DNA from: CAVYHJ01 sp963768165 [NCBI: uncultured bacterium]
GTDB taxonomy: Bacteria; UBP4; UBA4092
Reading direction: 5' to 3'
NCBI GenBank assembly: GCA_963768165.1
Contig: CAVYHJ010000028.1
Span: forward strand, 372,001-436,000
DNA: 64,000 nucleotides
The notes under the pieces: generated by a model
What the model was told of the DNA's origin: nothing
What the model saw: the letters and a program-made list of their open reading frames with translations, nothing else
Databases searched by the model: none
Shown here: piece after piece, positions 1 through 6,604 of the stretch
Position numbering within the stretch: position 1 is the stretch's first letter
Layout of the letters: the number at the start of each line of letters is the position of its first letter
Translations under genes and position numbers: made by a program

Positions 1-396
1 GAATCACCGTATGAACCGGTTATCATTGGATTGCAATTGCCGAGAAAAGAATTATATGCACGGATTGATACACGCGTGGTCAACATGTTTGAAAGGGGAT
101 GGATAGAAGAAGTCGAGAAGTTACGCAAAATGGGATATTCCCCGGGACTACAATCCATGCAAAGTTTGGGATACAAATATATTAATGAATATCTCGATGG
201 AAAATGCAATAAAGAGGATATGATTCAATTGACTCAACGGGATACCCGGCGCTATGCCAAACGGCAGATGACCTGGTTCCGGGCGGATAAAAGAATTCAA
301 TGGATGGATGTCTCGGAGTCGGAAAATTTCTCTTCCCTTGTCGAAAAAATCACCGAACAATTATTCAAGTCATCGAAAATTCTTCCGCTCCATTAA
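1..396 (+). CDS. miaA: tRNA dimethylallyltransferase, C-terminal part (cut by window start)
   Basis: This is the last ~131 codons of MiaA, which transfers a dimethylallyl group from DMAPP to A37 of tRNAs reading UNN codons. The open frame runs in from base 1, so the gene starts outside the window; a TTG at 31 is internal, not a start. Family landmarks are visible: the LYARI-x2-RV stretch, GWIEEVEKLRKMGY, the QSLGYKY segment, and TQRDTRRYAKRQMTWFR, which matches the conserved C-terminal T-x-RYAKRQ-x-TWFR signature. The P-loop and DMAPP-binding half are missing. Its last 32 bases overlap the end of the convergent galK gene. Confidence 0.95.
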   Translation, partial: ESPYEPVIIGLQLPRKELYARIDTRVVNMFERGWIEEVEKLRKMGYSPGLQSMQSLGYKYINEYLDGKCNKEDMIQLTQRDTRRYAKRQMTWFRADKRIQWMDVSESENFSSLVEKITEQLFKSSKILPLH

Positions 397-1549
397 CGAT
401 TTTAAAATCGAAAAATTGGCAGGTGCGGGCAAAGTGTGTTTTGTAAGAGTTAGAAAGATGGTTTTGGAATTGGGGGATTTGAGTGGTGTTGACCAGATTA
501 ATGGTACATCCGCCGAATCCTCCGCCGGTCATCCGGGAACCCAGACAATTGGGAAAACTCTGTGCCGATTCCACCAAACAATCTATTTCCGGACAGCTTA
601 TTTCATAATCCTCTTTCATGCTTTGATGGGATTGATTCATCAATTGTCCGAGTGACTTTAAATCATTTTTCTTTAATACCTCAACCGCTTTCAATACCCG
701 CTCATTTTCCGAAATCACATGGCGGCAGCGTTGGGCAATGACCGGCGGAAGAGAACTGGAATATTGCATGAATATCGGCATATCTATCCCTCGAAGATTC
801 TCAAAAGATGCCGCAGTTCCCGTTTTGGCCGAGTGTAATTGATTAATAAGTTTAACCCCTTTTTCACATTCTTTTCTGCGCTGATTATATTCCGATTTCA
901 CCAATTGATGTGTAACCCCGCTATTGACAGCCACTAAACTCAAATCGCCCAAAGAGAAAGGGATGTGCTGATATTTTAGAGTCTGGCAATCAATAAAAAG
1001 AGCCATATCTTTCTTTCCGAAGCCGGAAATGAATTGATCCATGATGCCACAATTGACACCTACGAACTCATTCTCCGCGCGCTGACAAAGTTTGACCATT
1101 TCCAACATCGGCAAATCGAAATGAAAAATAGTTTGTAAGATGTATGCGGTTGCCAGTTCGATGGCCGCAGATGAACTTAATCCGATACCATGCGGAATGT
1201 TGCCGGAAATAACCGCATCAATCCCCTTGGACATAAGTTTCTTTTGTGACAGAAAATGGATAACCCCCTTGGGGTAATTTGCCCACTGGGGAGATTCCCG
1301 GTGAATCTTGTTTAGAGAAAAGATGATGTCCTCATCAAAATCCGTCGAATATATTTTGATAATGTCATCTTCTCGCGGCTGTGCGATAATCGTAATCCAT
1401 CGGTCAATCGCCACCGGCAAAACAAATCCCCCGTTATAATCAGTATGTTCCCCAATTAAATTCACCCGTCCCGGAGCACGAACCATAACCGGGTTACTTT
1501 TAACAGAAAACTTTTGAGAAAATAATTCTAGGAGATTTTTATTTGACAT
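365..1549 (-). CDS. galK: Galactokinase
   Basis: GalK phosphorylates galactose to galactose-1-phosphate with ATP, the first committed step of the Leloir pathway. The 394-residue protein has the galactokinase signature at residues 27-38 (GRVNLIGEHTDY), the GHMP-kinase ATP loop at 121-129 (GIGLSSSAA) and the third GHMP motif near the C terminus (MTGGGFGGC). I start at the ATG at 1549 rather than the upstream TTG at 1603 because residues before this Met do not resemble the family; no clear ribosome binding site is present. It follows galT on the same strand with an 11-base overlap, so the two are cotranscribed and probably translationally coupled. Length is normal for the family. Confidence 0.95.
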   Translation of the reverse strand: MSNKNLLELFSQKFSVKSNPVMVRAPGRVNLIGEHTDYNGGFVLPVAIDRWITIIAQPREDDIIKIYSTDFDEDIIFSLNKIHRESPQWANYPKGVIHFLSQKKLMSKGIDAVISGNIPHGIGLSSSAAIELATAYILQTIFHFDLPMLEMVKLCQRAENEFVGVNCGIMDQFISGFGKKDMALFIDCQTLKYQHIPFSLGDLSLVAVNSGVTHQLVKSEYNQRRKECEKGVKLINQLHSAKTGTAASFENLRGIDMPIFMQYSSSLPPVIAQRCRHVISENERVLKAVEVLKKNDLKSLGQLMNQSHQSMKEDYEISCPEIDCLVESAQSFPNCLGSRMTGGGFGGCTINLVNTTQIPQFQNHLSNSYKTHFARTCQFFDFKIVNGAEEFSMT

Positions 1550-2510
1550 CGGAGATTTTTTTGGGAGTGATTTGGCGCAATTCCTCGGCCTTTTCTTCCG
1601 CAATACTATCGTTAATAAACGTCCCGGTGCCGGATTCGCATCCCGCCAGGTATTTCAATTTCGTCCGGCTACGATAGGGCGGATAAAATTCGATATGCCA
1701 GTGATAATAGGGATATTTCCCTCCGCTCGTCGGACTTTGATGCATGACCATCATATAGGGAAAAGAAAAACCATACAGGTTGTCATATTTCATCAATACA
1801 AATTTCAATATTTTCGCCATATCCAGAATTTCCGATTCAGTAAATTCTGTAATTTTCCCAATATGCCGCTGACTGGTAATATGAATTTCATAAGGCCAGC
1901 GTGCATAAAAAGGAATAACAGCTGTAAAACTCTGATTTTCTCCAACCACGCGTTTTTTCTCGCTTTTTTCTTGTTTAAGAATATCACAAAAGAGACAACA
2001 TTTCTCTTTTTCAAAATATTCTTTGGCGGAATCCAATTCTTTTTGAATTTTTGGCGGGATATAACTGAAAGAATAAATCTGACCGTGCGGATGAGGCATG
2101 GTCACTCCAATCACCTCTCCTTTGTTTTCAAAAATAAAAACATATTGAATCTTTTTATCTTTTTCCAAGGCCGCAAACCGGTCACGCCAAAGATGAATCA
2201 ATGTCACAATATGATCAATTGGTAAGAGGGTTAGTGAAGTGTTATGGTCGGGACTATAAAGAACTACATCGCAATACCCTTCGGACGGAGCGGTTTTGAA
2301 TAACCCCTCACTGGTAACATCCATCGGAGGAGGGGGGACTGCAAAGGTGGGAAAATCATTCGGATACAAATACACATCATATTTTTCTGGCACCCGACCC
2401 GACCCCGGACAAAAAGGACACCAATCCTTGGGCATCTGCGGGCGATCCATGCGATGAGTTGCTGTCACCACCCATTCTTGTAATACCGGATTCCATCGTA
2501 ATTCAGACAT
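1539..2510 (-). CDS. galT: Galactose-1-phosphate uridylyltransferase
   Basis: GalT exchanges UMP between UDP-glucose and galactose-1-phosphate, the second Leloir step. The 323-residue protein shows the zinc-binding CPFC (31-34), the HIT-like active-site HPHGQ at 140-144 with nucleophile His142, a second CLFC pair near 175 and the C-terminal YYHWHIEFYP metal/structural motif. The ATG at 2510 is preceded by GGGGAA at a good distance. galT is first and galK second in the operon; no galE is visible here. The 84 bases between the tilS stop and this start could hold a promoter (TTTAGT-17-TATTCT on the minus strand, weak). Confidence 0.95.
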   Translation of the reverse strand: MSELRWNPVLQEWVVTATHRMDRPQMPKDWCPFCPGSGRVPEKYDVYLYPNDFPTFAVPPPPMDVTSEGLFKTAPSEGYCDVVLYSPDHNTSLTLLPIDHIVTLIHLWRDRFAALEKDKKIQYVFIFENKGEVIGVTMPHPHGQIYSFSYIPPKIQKELDSAKEYFEKEKCCLFCDILKQEKSEKKRVVGENQSFTAVIPFYARWPYEIHITSQRHIGKITEFTESEILDMAKILKFVLMKYDNLYGFSFPYMMVMHQSPTSGGKYPYYHWHIEFYPPYRSRTKLKYLAGCESGTGTFINDSIAEEKAEELRQITPKKISDVK

Positions 2511-2593
2511 AATTCCCCATTATTTTATTTAAAATTGATGCATTTAAGAATATCATAAAGTTTGAGTTTACTAAAATATGTATTATGCGGGAG

Positions 2594-4057
2594 TTACCTC
2601 ATTTCGACCAATAAGAGAGACCGGGTGGATTTATCCACTTTTACTAAATCGGAGAGTTGATGACCCACAATCCAAAGGATTTTGGATTTATCGCAGAGAA
2701 TGGGAATTTGGTGGCGGTCTTCAATGGGGATTTTACGGTCCATGAAAAAATCTTGTAATTTTTTTTGACCTTTCATCCCCAAGGGTACAAACCTATCCCC
2801 CGGCCGCCAGCTACGGATGGTTAAAGGCTTGGTGACTTTATCAAAATCCAGGTAAACGGTTTTAGAAGAGATTTTTCCCGACATGATCTTTTGTAGAAGT
2901 AAAGACGTTGTATGCAACGTCTCTACACAAATTTTCATATTCCATTCTTTCAGATATGTCGTAGAAGGGATTTGGAGACGATAGATTTTGTTGATTTCTT
3001 TAAGGGGGATGGTTTTGGGTTTGACGATGAGGAATTCTTTTTCCACGGAGACAGAATATTTTCCCGGGAGTTGAATGGTGGATTCTTTTTCGGGATGGCG
3101 GATCATATCCAGGATTTTATCGATATGAGAAAACTCAATTTGCTGTAAATGCCCTTGGACGTATTCCAGGAAAAAGCGAATCAACCGCCGCTGCAAAGCG
3201 ACAGGCGAATTCCGTAAATGAACCAGCGGGTATTGATAACGGTCGGTGTATAAAGGAATATCAAGATTCTTAAGAAGAGAGGAAAGAAATGTTTCCAAAA
3301 ACTCATCGTCTCCTGCCAATATTTGGGATGTCCGCAGAAGCGAATTGCGGATTTGCGGATTGTATTCTTTTTCCAAATAAGGAATGAGTTTATGCCGGAT
3401 TTTATTGCGTAAAAAAGCCGTATCCATATTGGTCGAATCCGTGCGATAAGAGAGTTTGTTCTCGTTCAAATAATCAAAAATTTCAGCTCGGGTAACTTCC
3501 AGCAATGGGCGAATGATAGAGACAGGTTCCTGATGGTCGGAGTGACCTTGCTCGAAGTGGATATACCCGAAAAACCGTTTATATTTGATACCCGCCAATC
3601 CTTCGGAACCCGCTCCCCTGATTAAATGCATCAAAACCGTTTCAATTTGGTCGTCGGCATGATGCCCCAGGACAATTTTGGTCGCCCAATATTTTTGGGC
3701 CAATTTTCCGAAGAATTCATAGCGTTTTTCACGGGCGATTTCTTCCAAGGAGCTTTTGCCGGCTTTTTTCAATTGGCGGATGCTCACGGATTGAGAGACG
3801 AATTTTACCTTCCATTTTTTACAAAGGGATTTAACAAATTGCTCATCCTTGTCGGATTCTTTTCCGCGCAATTGGTGATTGAGATGAGCGACAATCAAAT
3901 TCAGGGAATATTCCTTGCAAAGTTGTCTGAAAAGATGCAACAGGCAAACCGAATCCGGTCCGCCGGAAACACCGACAAGAAGGGTATTGGTATGTAACGA
4001 GAACTCTAACAATTTCTCTTTTTCAATGGTTTGACGAACTTTTTCGAGTAGAGTCAT
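2594..4057 (-). CDS. tilS: tRNA(Ile)-lysidine synthetase
   Basis: TilS converts C34 of the CAU-anticodon tRNA-Ile to lysidine using ATP and lysine, so that it reads AUA; it is essential in most bacteria. The PP-loop ATPase motif SGGPDS lies at residues 31-36 and the HHADDQIET segment follows; the C-terminal TilS domain is seen in RSWRPGDRF and KKLQDFFMDRKIP. I chose the ATG at 4057; a TTG twelve bases upstream is an alternative. The 487-residue length is normal. A 28-base imperfect palindrome (2899-2926) lies in frame inside the gene, at about residues 377-387, between the central and C-terminal domains (see findings). It runs toward galT-galK on the same strand, 84 bases away. Confidence 0.93.
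   Translation of the reverse strand: MTLLEKVRQTIEKEKLLEFSLHTNTLLVGVSGGPDSVCLLHLFRQLCKEYSLNLIVAHLNHQLRGKESDKDEQFVKSLCKKWKVKFVSQSVSIRQLKKAGKSSLEEIAREKRYEFFGKLAQKYWATKIVLGHHADDQIETVLMHLIRGAGSEGLAGIKYKRFFGYIHFEQGHSDHQEPVSIIRPLLEVTRAEIFDYLNENKLSYRTDSTNMDTAFLRNKIRHKLIPYLEKEYNPQIRNSLLRTSQILAGDDEFLETFLSSLLKNLDIPLYTDRYQYPLVHLRNSPVALQRRLIRFFLEYVQGHLQQIEFSHIDKILDMIRHPEKESTIQLPGKYSVSVEKEFLIVKPKTIPLKEINKIYRLQIPSTTYLKEWNMKICVETLHTTSLLLQKIMSGKISSKTVYLDFDKVTKPLTIRSWRPGDRFVPLGMKGQKKLQDFFMDRKIPIEDRHQIPILCDKSKILWIVGHQLSDLVKVDKSTRSLLLVEMR
2899..2926. repeat. 28-base palindrome inside tilS
   Basis: Arms GTAAAGACGTTG and CAACGTCTCTAC pair over 12 positions with one mismatch (a G-U pair in one RNA strand) around the loop TATG. 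It is in frame within tilS and encodes part of a Val-Glu-Thr-Leu-His stretch. Palindromes of the GTAGAGACG type are, as I recall, scattered through many environmental genomes, which makes this look like an inserted dispersed repeat rather than native tilS sequence. Confidence 0.75.
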
Positions 4058-4128
4058 CAGTAAATTCAATATATCATGGGAAATGGATTTTCAAGAAATC
4101 AATGGAACCCTTCGCTTTCCGTCTTGCA

Positions 4129-4155
4129 AGCGGAATTGAAATTTTCAATTCCGCT
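4129..4155. repeat. 27-base perfect palindrome upstream of tilS
   Basis: Arms AGCGGAATTGAAA and TTTCAATTCCGCT are exactly complementary around a single central T. It lies between the tilS start and the insertion sequence. Neither side has the T-run of an intrinsic terminator. The inner GGAATTGAAA also occurs in the hairpin at 26983-27027, in a similar context (CTTGCA...AGCGG nearby), so the two may be related. Confidence 0.7.
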
Positions 4156-4255
4156 CGTGAACCGCATAAATAATGGGTACGATTACCCCATGTGCCATTT
4201 TGACCTGCTTACCATTTCATAGGGAATGATGAAATAATTATTAACAAATGTTAAT

Positions 4256-4273
4256 CCCAAAATAGTCATTAGG
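4256..4273. repeat. IS terminal inverted repeat (3' side of transposase)
   Basis: CCCAAAATAGTCATTAGG, pairs with 5719-5736 at 15 of 18 positions. It ends two bases before the transposase stop codon and is flanked by the direct repeat TTAAT at 4251-4255. Confidence 0.88.
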
Positions 4274-4275
4274 AA

Positions 4276-5595
4276 TCAAGTTTTAAGGATGAAAGGCCAG
4301 CTCATAAGGTCTGCCGAGGACCAAAGACCCGAGAACCAAGTTCGTCTTTTCATGGAAAGGGACAATTTAAGGATCCTTGAATTTCCCTTCTGAATCAAAT
4401 AGCCACCTACCGCAAAAACCTTATAGCGAATGGTTTTTAAAAAGGGCTTGGATGTCCCTCCGAGAAGGGCTTGCCGAAAAAGACTCATCAGATTATACGC
4501 CAGCATCACGAAATTTAAGGTAGCCTCGGTGGCCCAAAAGTGATGGGTATTAAACCGGTCTGCCCCAAAGTCATACTTTACTTCTTTGATACGGTTTTCG
4601 GCATCGGCCCGATTGCGATACAGGTCATACACCATCTTGGGAGACAAGTCTACATTGGTCACAAAACAACTGTAGCGATACTTCTGGTAGAGGGTTTCGT
4701 CCGAAAACAAACGTAATTGTTTTCCCACCGCCTTGGGACGCTTTTCGATTTCCTGCCGAACCATAATCAGACGTCGGGGAGCCTTCCAGGAATCGGCTTG
4801 ATAGAAGGTCTCGGCAATCTCCAATCCCTCGTCCAGTTTTAACCATCCCTTCTGCCGGAGGACCACCGCTTGAAGAGGAGGATAAAACTTGGCCGCCAGG
4901 ATATAGGACGTCGGACGATGGGTTTCCAGATACTCCATGATTCTATCGCTGTAGAATCCACTATCCGCTCGAATCAACCCTACACTTTTCCCCTGAAGCT
5001 TGTTTAGGGTATCTTCCAAAAAACCTAAAAAATTATTGGTCGTGTGGCTGTCTCCGGACCGCAGCCAAAAATTAGCCACCATCCGACAATCGGGAATAAA
5101 TGCCATCAACGGATGATGCGATTTTCTCCCCCGTTTCTTAGGATTATAGCCCTTCTTGCTCCCTTGCTGTTCCCCATAACGAGTCAGGACCGTGGAATCA
5201 AAATCCAAGGTATAGTTGTCAAAATGTATATTCCGAAAAAACCATTGATATAAATGCGTGAAAACCCGTTGATTGGTGGCTTGCGTAAATTTATTGAAAT
5301 AGCGTGCAAAGGCTTTATTCCCCGCCATCCGTTTCCAATCGAAGATCTCCTTGACCACTTCATCCTGTCGCGTCACTTCCAAATGCTCAAAACAATTCGC
5401 CCCACACCATACCCCGACCCAAAAGTTCTGGATCAATTGACTGGGACGGTACCCTCGATTAGATCCTTGTTGGGGGAGTGGCGCTTCTTTCAGGGTCTCC
5501 TCCATCTGGATTTGCTCCAGCATCTTCCTCAGGATACTCATCCCACCCCAGGGGGTTATTTCTTTGTCTGTATATTCTATTTTTAGATTCTTCAT
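4276..5595 (-). CDS. IS1380-family DDE transposase
   Basis: This 439-residue protein carries out cut-and-paste or copy transposition of its own element. The family-typical stretch GYNPKKRGRKSHHPL is present near residue 150, together with the DDE triad candidates: Asp in TLDFDSTVL (~132), Asp in LIRADSGFYS (~212) and Glu in RADAENRIKEVKYDFG (~330). The ATG at 5595 is preceded by AAAGGACA. The frame is intact from end to end with no stop or frameshift. A minus-strand extended -10 (TGCTATAGA) sits about 60-70 bases upstream within the element. Nothing suggests passenger genes. Confidence 0.93.
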   Translation of the reverse strand: MKNLKIEYTDKEITPWGGMSILRKMLEQIQMEETLKEAPLPQQGSNRGYRPSQLIQNFWVGVWCGANCFEHLEVTRQDEVVKEIFDWKRMAGNKAFARYFNKFTQATNQRVFTHLYQWFFRNIHFDNYTLDFDSTVLTRYGEQQGSKKGYNPKKRGRKSHHPLMAFIPDCRMVANFWLRSGDSHTTNNFLGFLEDTLNKLQGKSVGLIRADSGFYSDRIMEYLETHRPTSYILAAKFYPPLQAVVLRQKGWLKLDEGLEIAETFYQADSWKAPRRLIMVRQEIEKRPKAVGKQLRLFSDETLYQKYRYSCFVTNVDLSPKMVYDLYRNRADAENRIKEVKYDFGADRFNTHHFWATEATLNFVMLAYNLMSLFRQALLGGTSKPFLKTIRYKVFAVGGYLIQKGNSRILKLSLSMKRRTWFSGLWSSADLMSWPFILKT

Positions 5596-5718
5596 AATGT
5601 CCTTTATTCTTACACACCTTGACCCGTTTTTTAACCCCCCTTTGCCCAGGTCTATAGCACTCTATCTATTTAGGTTACCTATCTGTTTCTCTAATGACCG
5701 CCATTAGAAACTATTGCC

Positions 5719-5736
5719 CCTATTGACGAATTTGGG
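5719..5736. repeat. IS terminal inverted repeat (5' side of transposase)
   Basis: CCTATTGACGAATTTGGG on the plus strand, the inverse of the repeat at 4256-4273 (15 of 18). It is followed at 5737-5741 by TTAAT, the second copy of the target duplication. Confidence 0.88.
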
Positions 5737-5816
5737 TTAATAATTTATCTCCAATTAAATCAAGGGTTTAATTATTCGATATTTGGTAAAGAATTAGTTT
5801 ATAGAGAAATGGTGGA

Positions 5817-5844
5817 AAAACTTTCGGCAATTGCCGAAAGTTTT
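5817..5844. repeat. 28-base perfect palindrome, terminator-like
   Basis: AAAACTTTCGGCAA is followed directly by its exact complement. With A-runs on one side and T-runs on the other it has the shape of a bidirectional intrinsic terminator, but no gene on either strand points into it at short range. It may be a dispersed palindrome or a leftover of a lost gene. Confidence 0.65.
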
Positions 5845-5966
5845 ATATCGTTAATAGAATCAAGTATATAGGAAACTTTGTGCAAATGCACAAAGCTATT
5901 GACCAGCAACAATCAGCCGCCTTTTGAAAATGGCGAAAAGGGGAATCTATTTCATTAAAATAATCC

Positions 5967-5995
5967 TTGTATGCAAGATATGAATCAACTATAAT
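5967..5995 (+). promoter_or_regulatory. Promoter of the membrane protein at 6008
   Basis: TTGTAT (5967-5972) and TATAAT (5990-5995) are separated by exactly 17 bases. Transcription would start near 6002, only about six bases before the ATG at 6008, so the message would be leaderless or nearly so; no Shine-Dalgarno sequence is present. The same -35/-10 pair precedes the nuo operon. Confidence 0.65.
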
Positions 5996-6007
5996 TAAGT
6001 TAATTGT

Positions 6008-6583
6008 ATGATTAAAAAAACAGACCGAAGACAACTAGCCCAAGCTTTGCGACATTTTGTTATAGGGCTTATTAATTATGAAGAATACAAAAAACGTATT
6101 CCAAAAGAGTCGAAAGATATTGGGGTACAAGAAATCATACGATTAATTAACGATGATATATTAGGTTTTAAAATAGGTATTGAAGATACGGAATGTATTC
6201 ATGTTTATGATAAAGATATTCGGCTTATTGGGAAATATAAGTTAAAACCTGGGAATAAGAGAAATTTTGCCAGATGGATTTTGTTTTTATATTCTGATAA
6301 GGAGTATAGATGGTTTCCTTGGATGAGAACCTTTTCCGTTTGGCTTATGTTTATTTCGTTATGCTGTTTCATTATAAGTCTAACCCTATTACATGATAAT
6401 TGGAGTTTGTCAACTGGAATACTTGGTTTTTTTGGATTATCACTAGGCATAGAGATATGGGGATCGTATTGTTTGACTATCAATCATGCAATAGACAAAT
6501 ATTATTGGCCTTTTCTGAGAAAAGCCGATTTTCGTTTTGCACGTTCACATCCAATCTTTTTAAATCGCAAATCTTCCCATTAA
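6008..6583 (+). CDS. Small membrane protein of unknown function
   Basis: I do not recognise this 191-residue protein. The N-terminal ~100 residues are soluble and charged; two hydrophobic segments follow at roughly 107-130 and 137-155 around the stretch SLCCFIISLTLL and GILGFFGLSLGI, with a basic C-terminal tail. That suggests a two-helix inner-membrane anchor with a cytoplasmic N-terminal domain. Its codons are strikingly AT-rich (about 27% G+C over 6121-6180 by hand count) compared with the galT and regulator genes beside it, which together with the IS next door suggests acquisition. It ends 21 bases before the convergent response-regulator stop. Confidence 0.6.
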   Translation: MIKKTDRRQLAQALRHFVIGLINYEEYKKRIPKESKDIGVQEIIRLINDDILGFKIGIEDTECIHVYDKDIRLIGKYKLKPGNKRNFARWILFLYSDKEYRWFPWMRTFSVWLMFISLCCFIISLTLLHDNWSLSTGILGFFGLSLGIEIWGSYCLTINHAIDKYYWPFLRKADFRFARSHPIFLNRKSSH

Positions 6584-6604
6584 GCAAGAATAAATCATCG
6601 TCTT

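Larger units (their letters stand above)
4256..5736 (-). mobile_element. Complete IS1380-family insertion sequence
   Basis: The element is 1,481 bases with one transposase gene filling nearly all of it. The ends are imperfect 18-base inverted repeats, CCCAAAATAGTCATTAGG at 4256 and, read from the other side, CCCAAATTCGTCAATAGG ending at 5736 (15 of 18 match, both starting with CC as is usual for this family). The element is flanked on both sides by TTAAT (4251-4255 and 5737-5741), a 5-base target duplication in the size range reported for IS1380. Intact gene, matched ends and an unmutated duplication suggest a recent, possibly still mobile copy. The empty site would read AAATG-TTAAT-AATTT and lies in the intergenic region upstream of tilS, so no gene was broken. 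Confidence 0.92.
5742..6007. other. Gene-free stretch with two palindromes and a promoter
   Basis: Together with the end of the IS, this fills the 412 bases between the transposase start and the gene at 6008. It is AT-rich. It holds a perfect 28-base palindrome (5817-5844), a second palindrome with 9-base arms CTTTGTGCA and TGCACAAAG (5876-5895), and a consensus-like promoter at 5967-5995. I see no RNA gene in it. Confidence 0.7.

Noticed and set aside
365-1603. galK start at the upstream TTG (1603)
   Set aside because: It adds 18 residues unlike the family and would overlap galT by 65 bases; the internal ATG at 1549 fits galactokinase length and motifs.
1572-2225. 217-residue plus-strand frame opposite galT
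   Set aside because: Antisense shadow of a clear galT gene; no ribosome binding site and no protein family resemblance.
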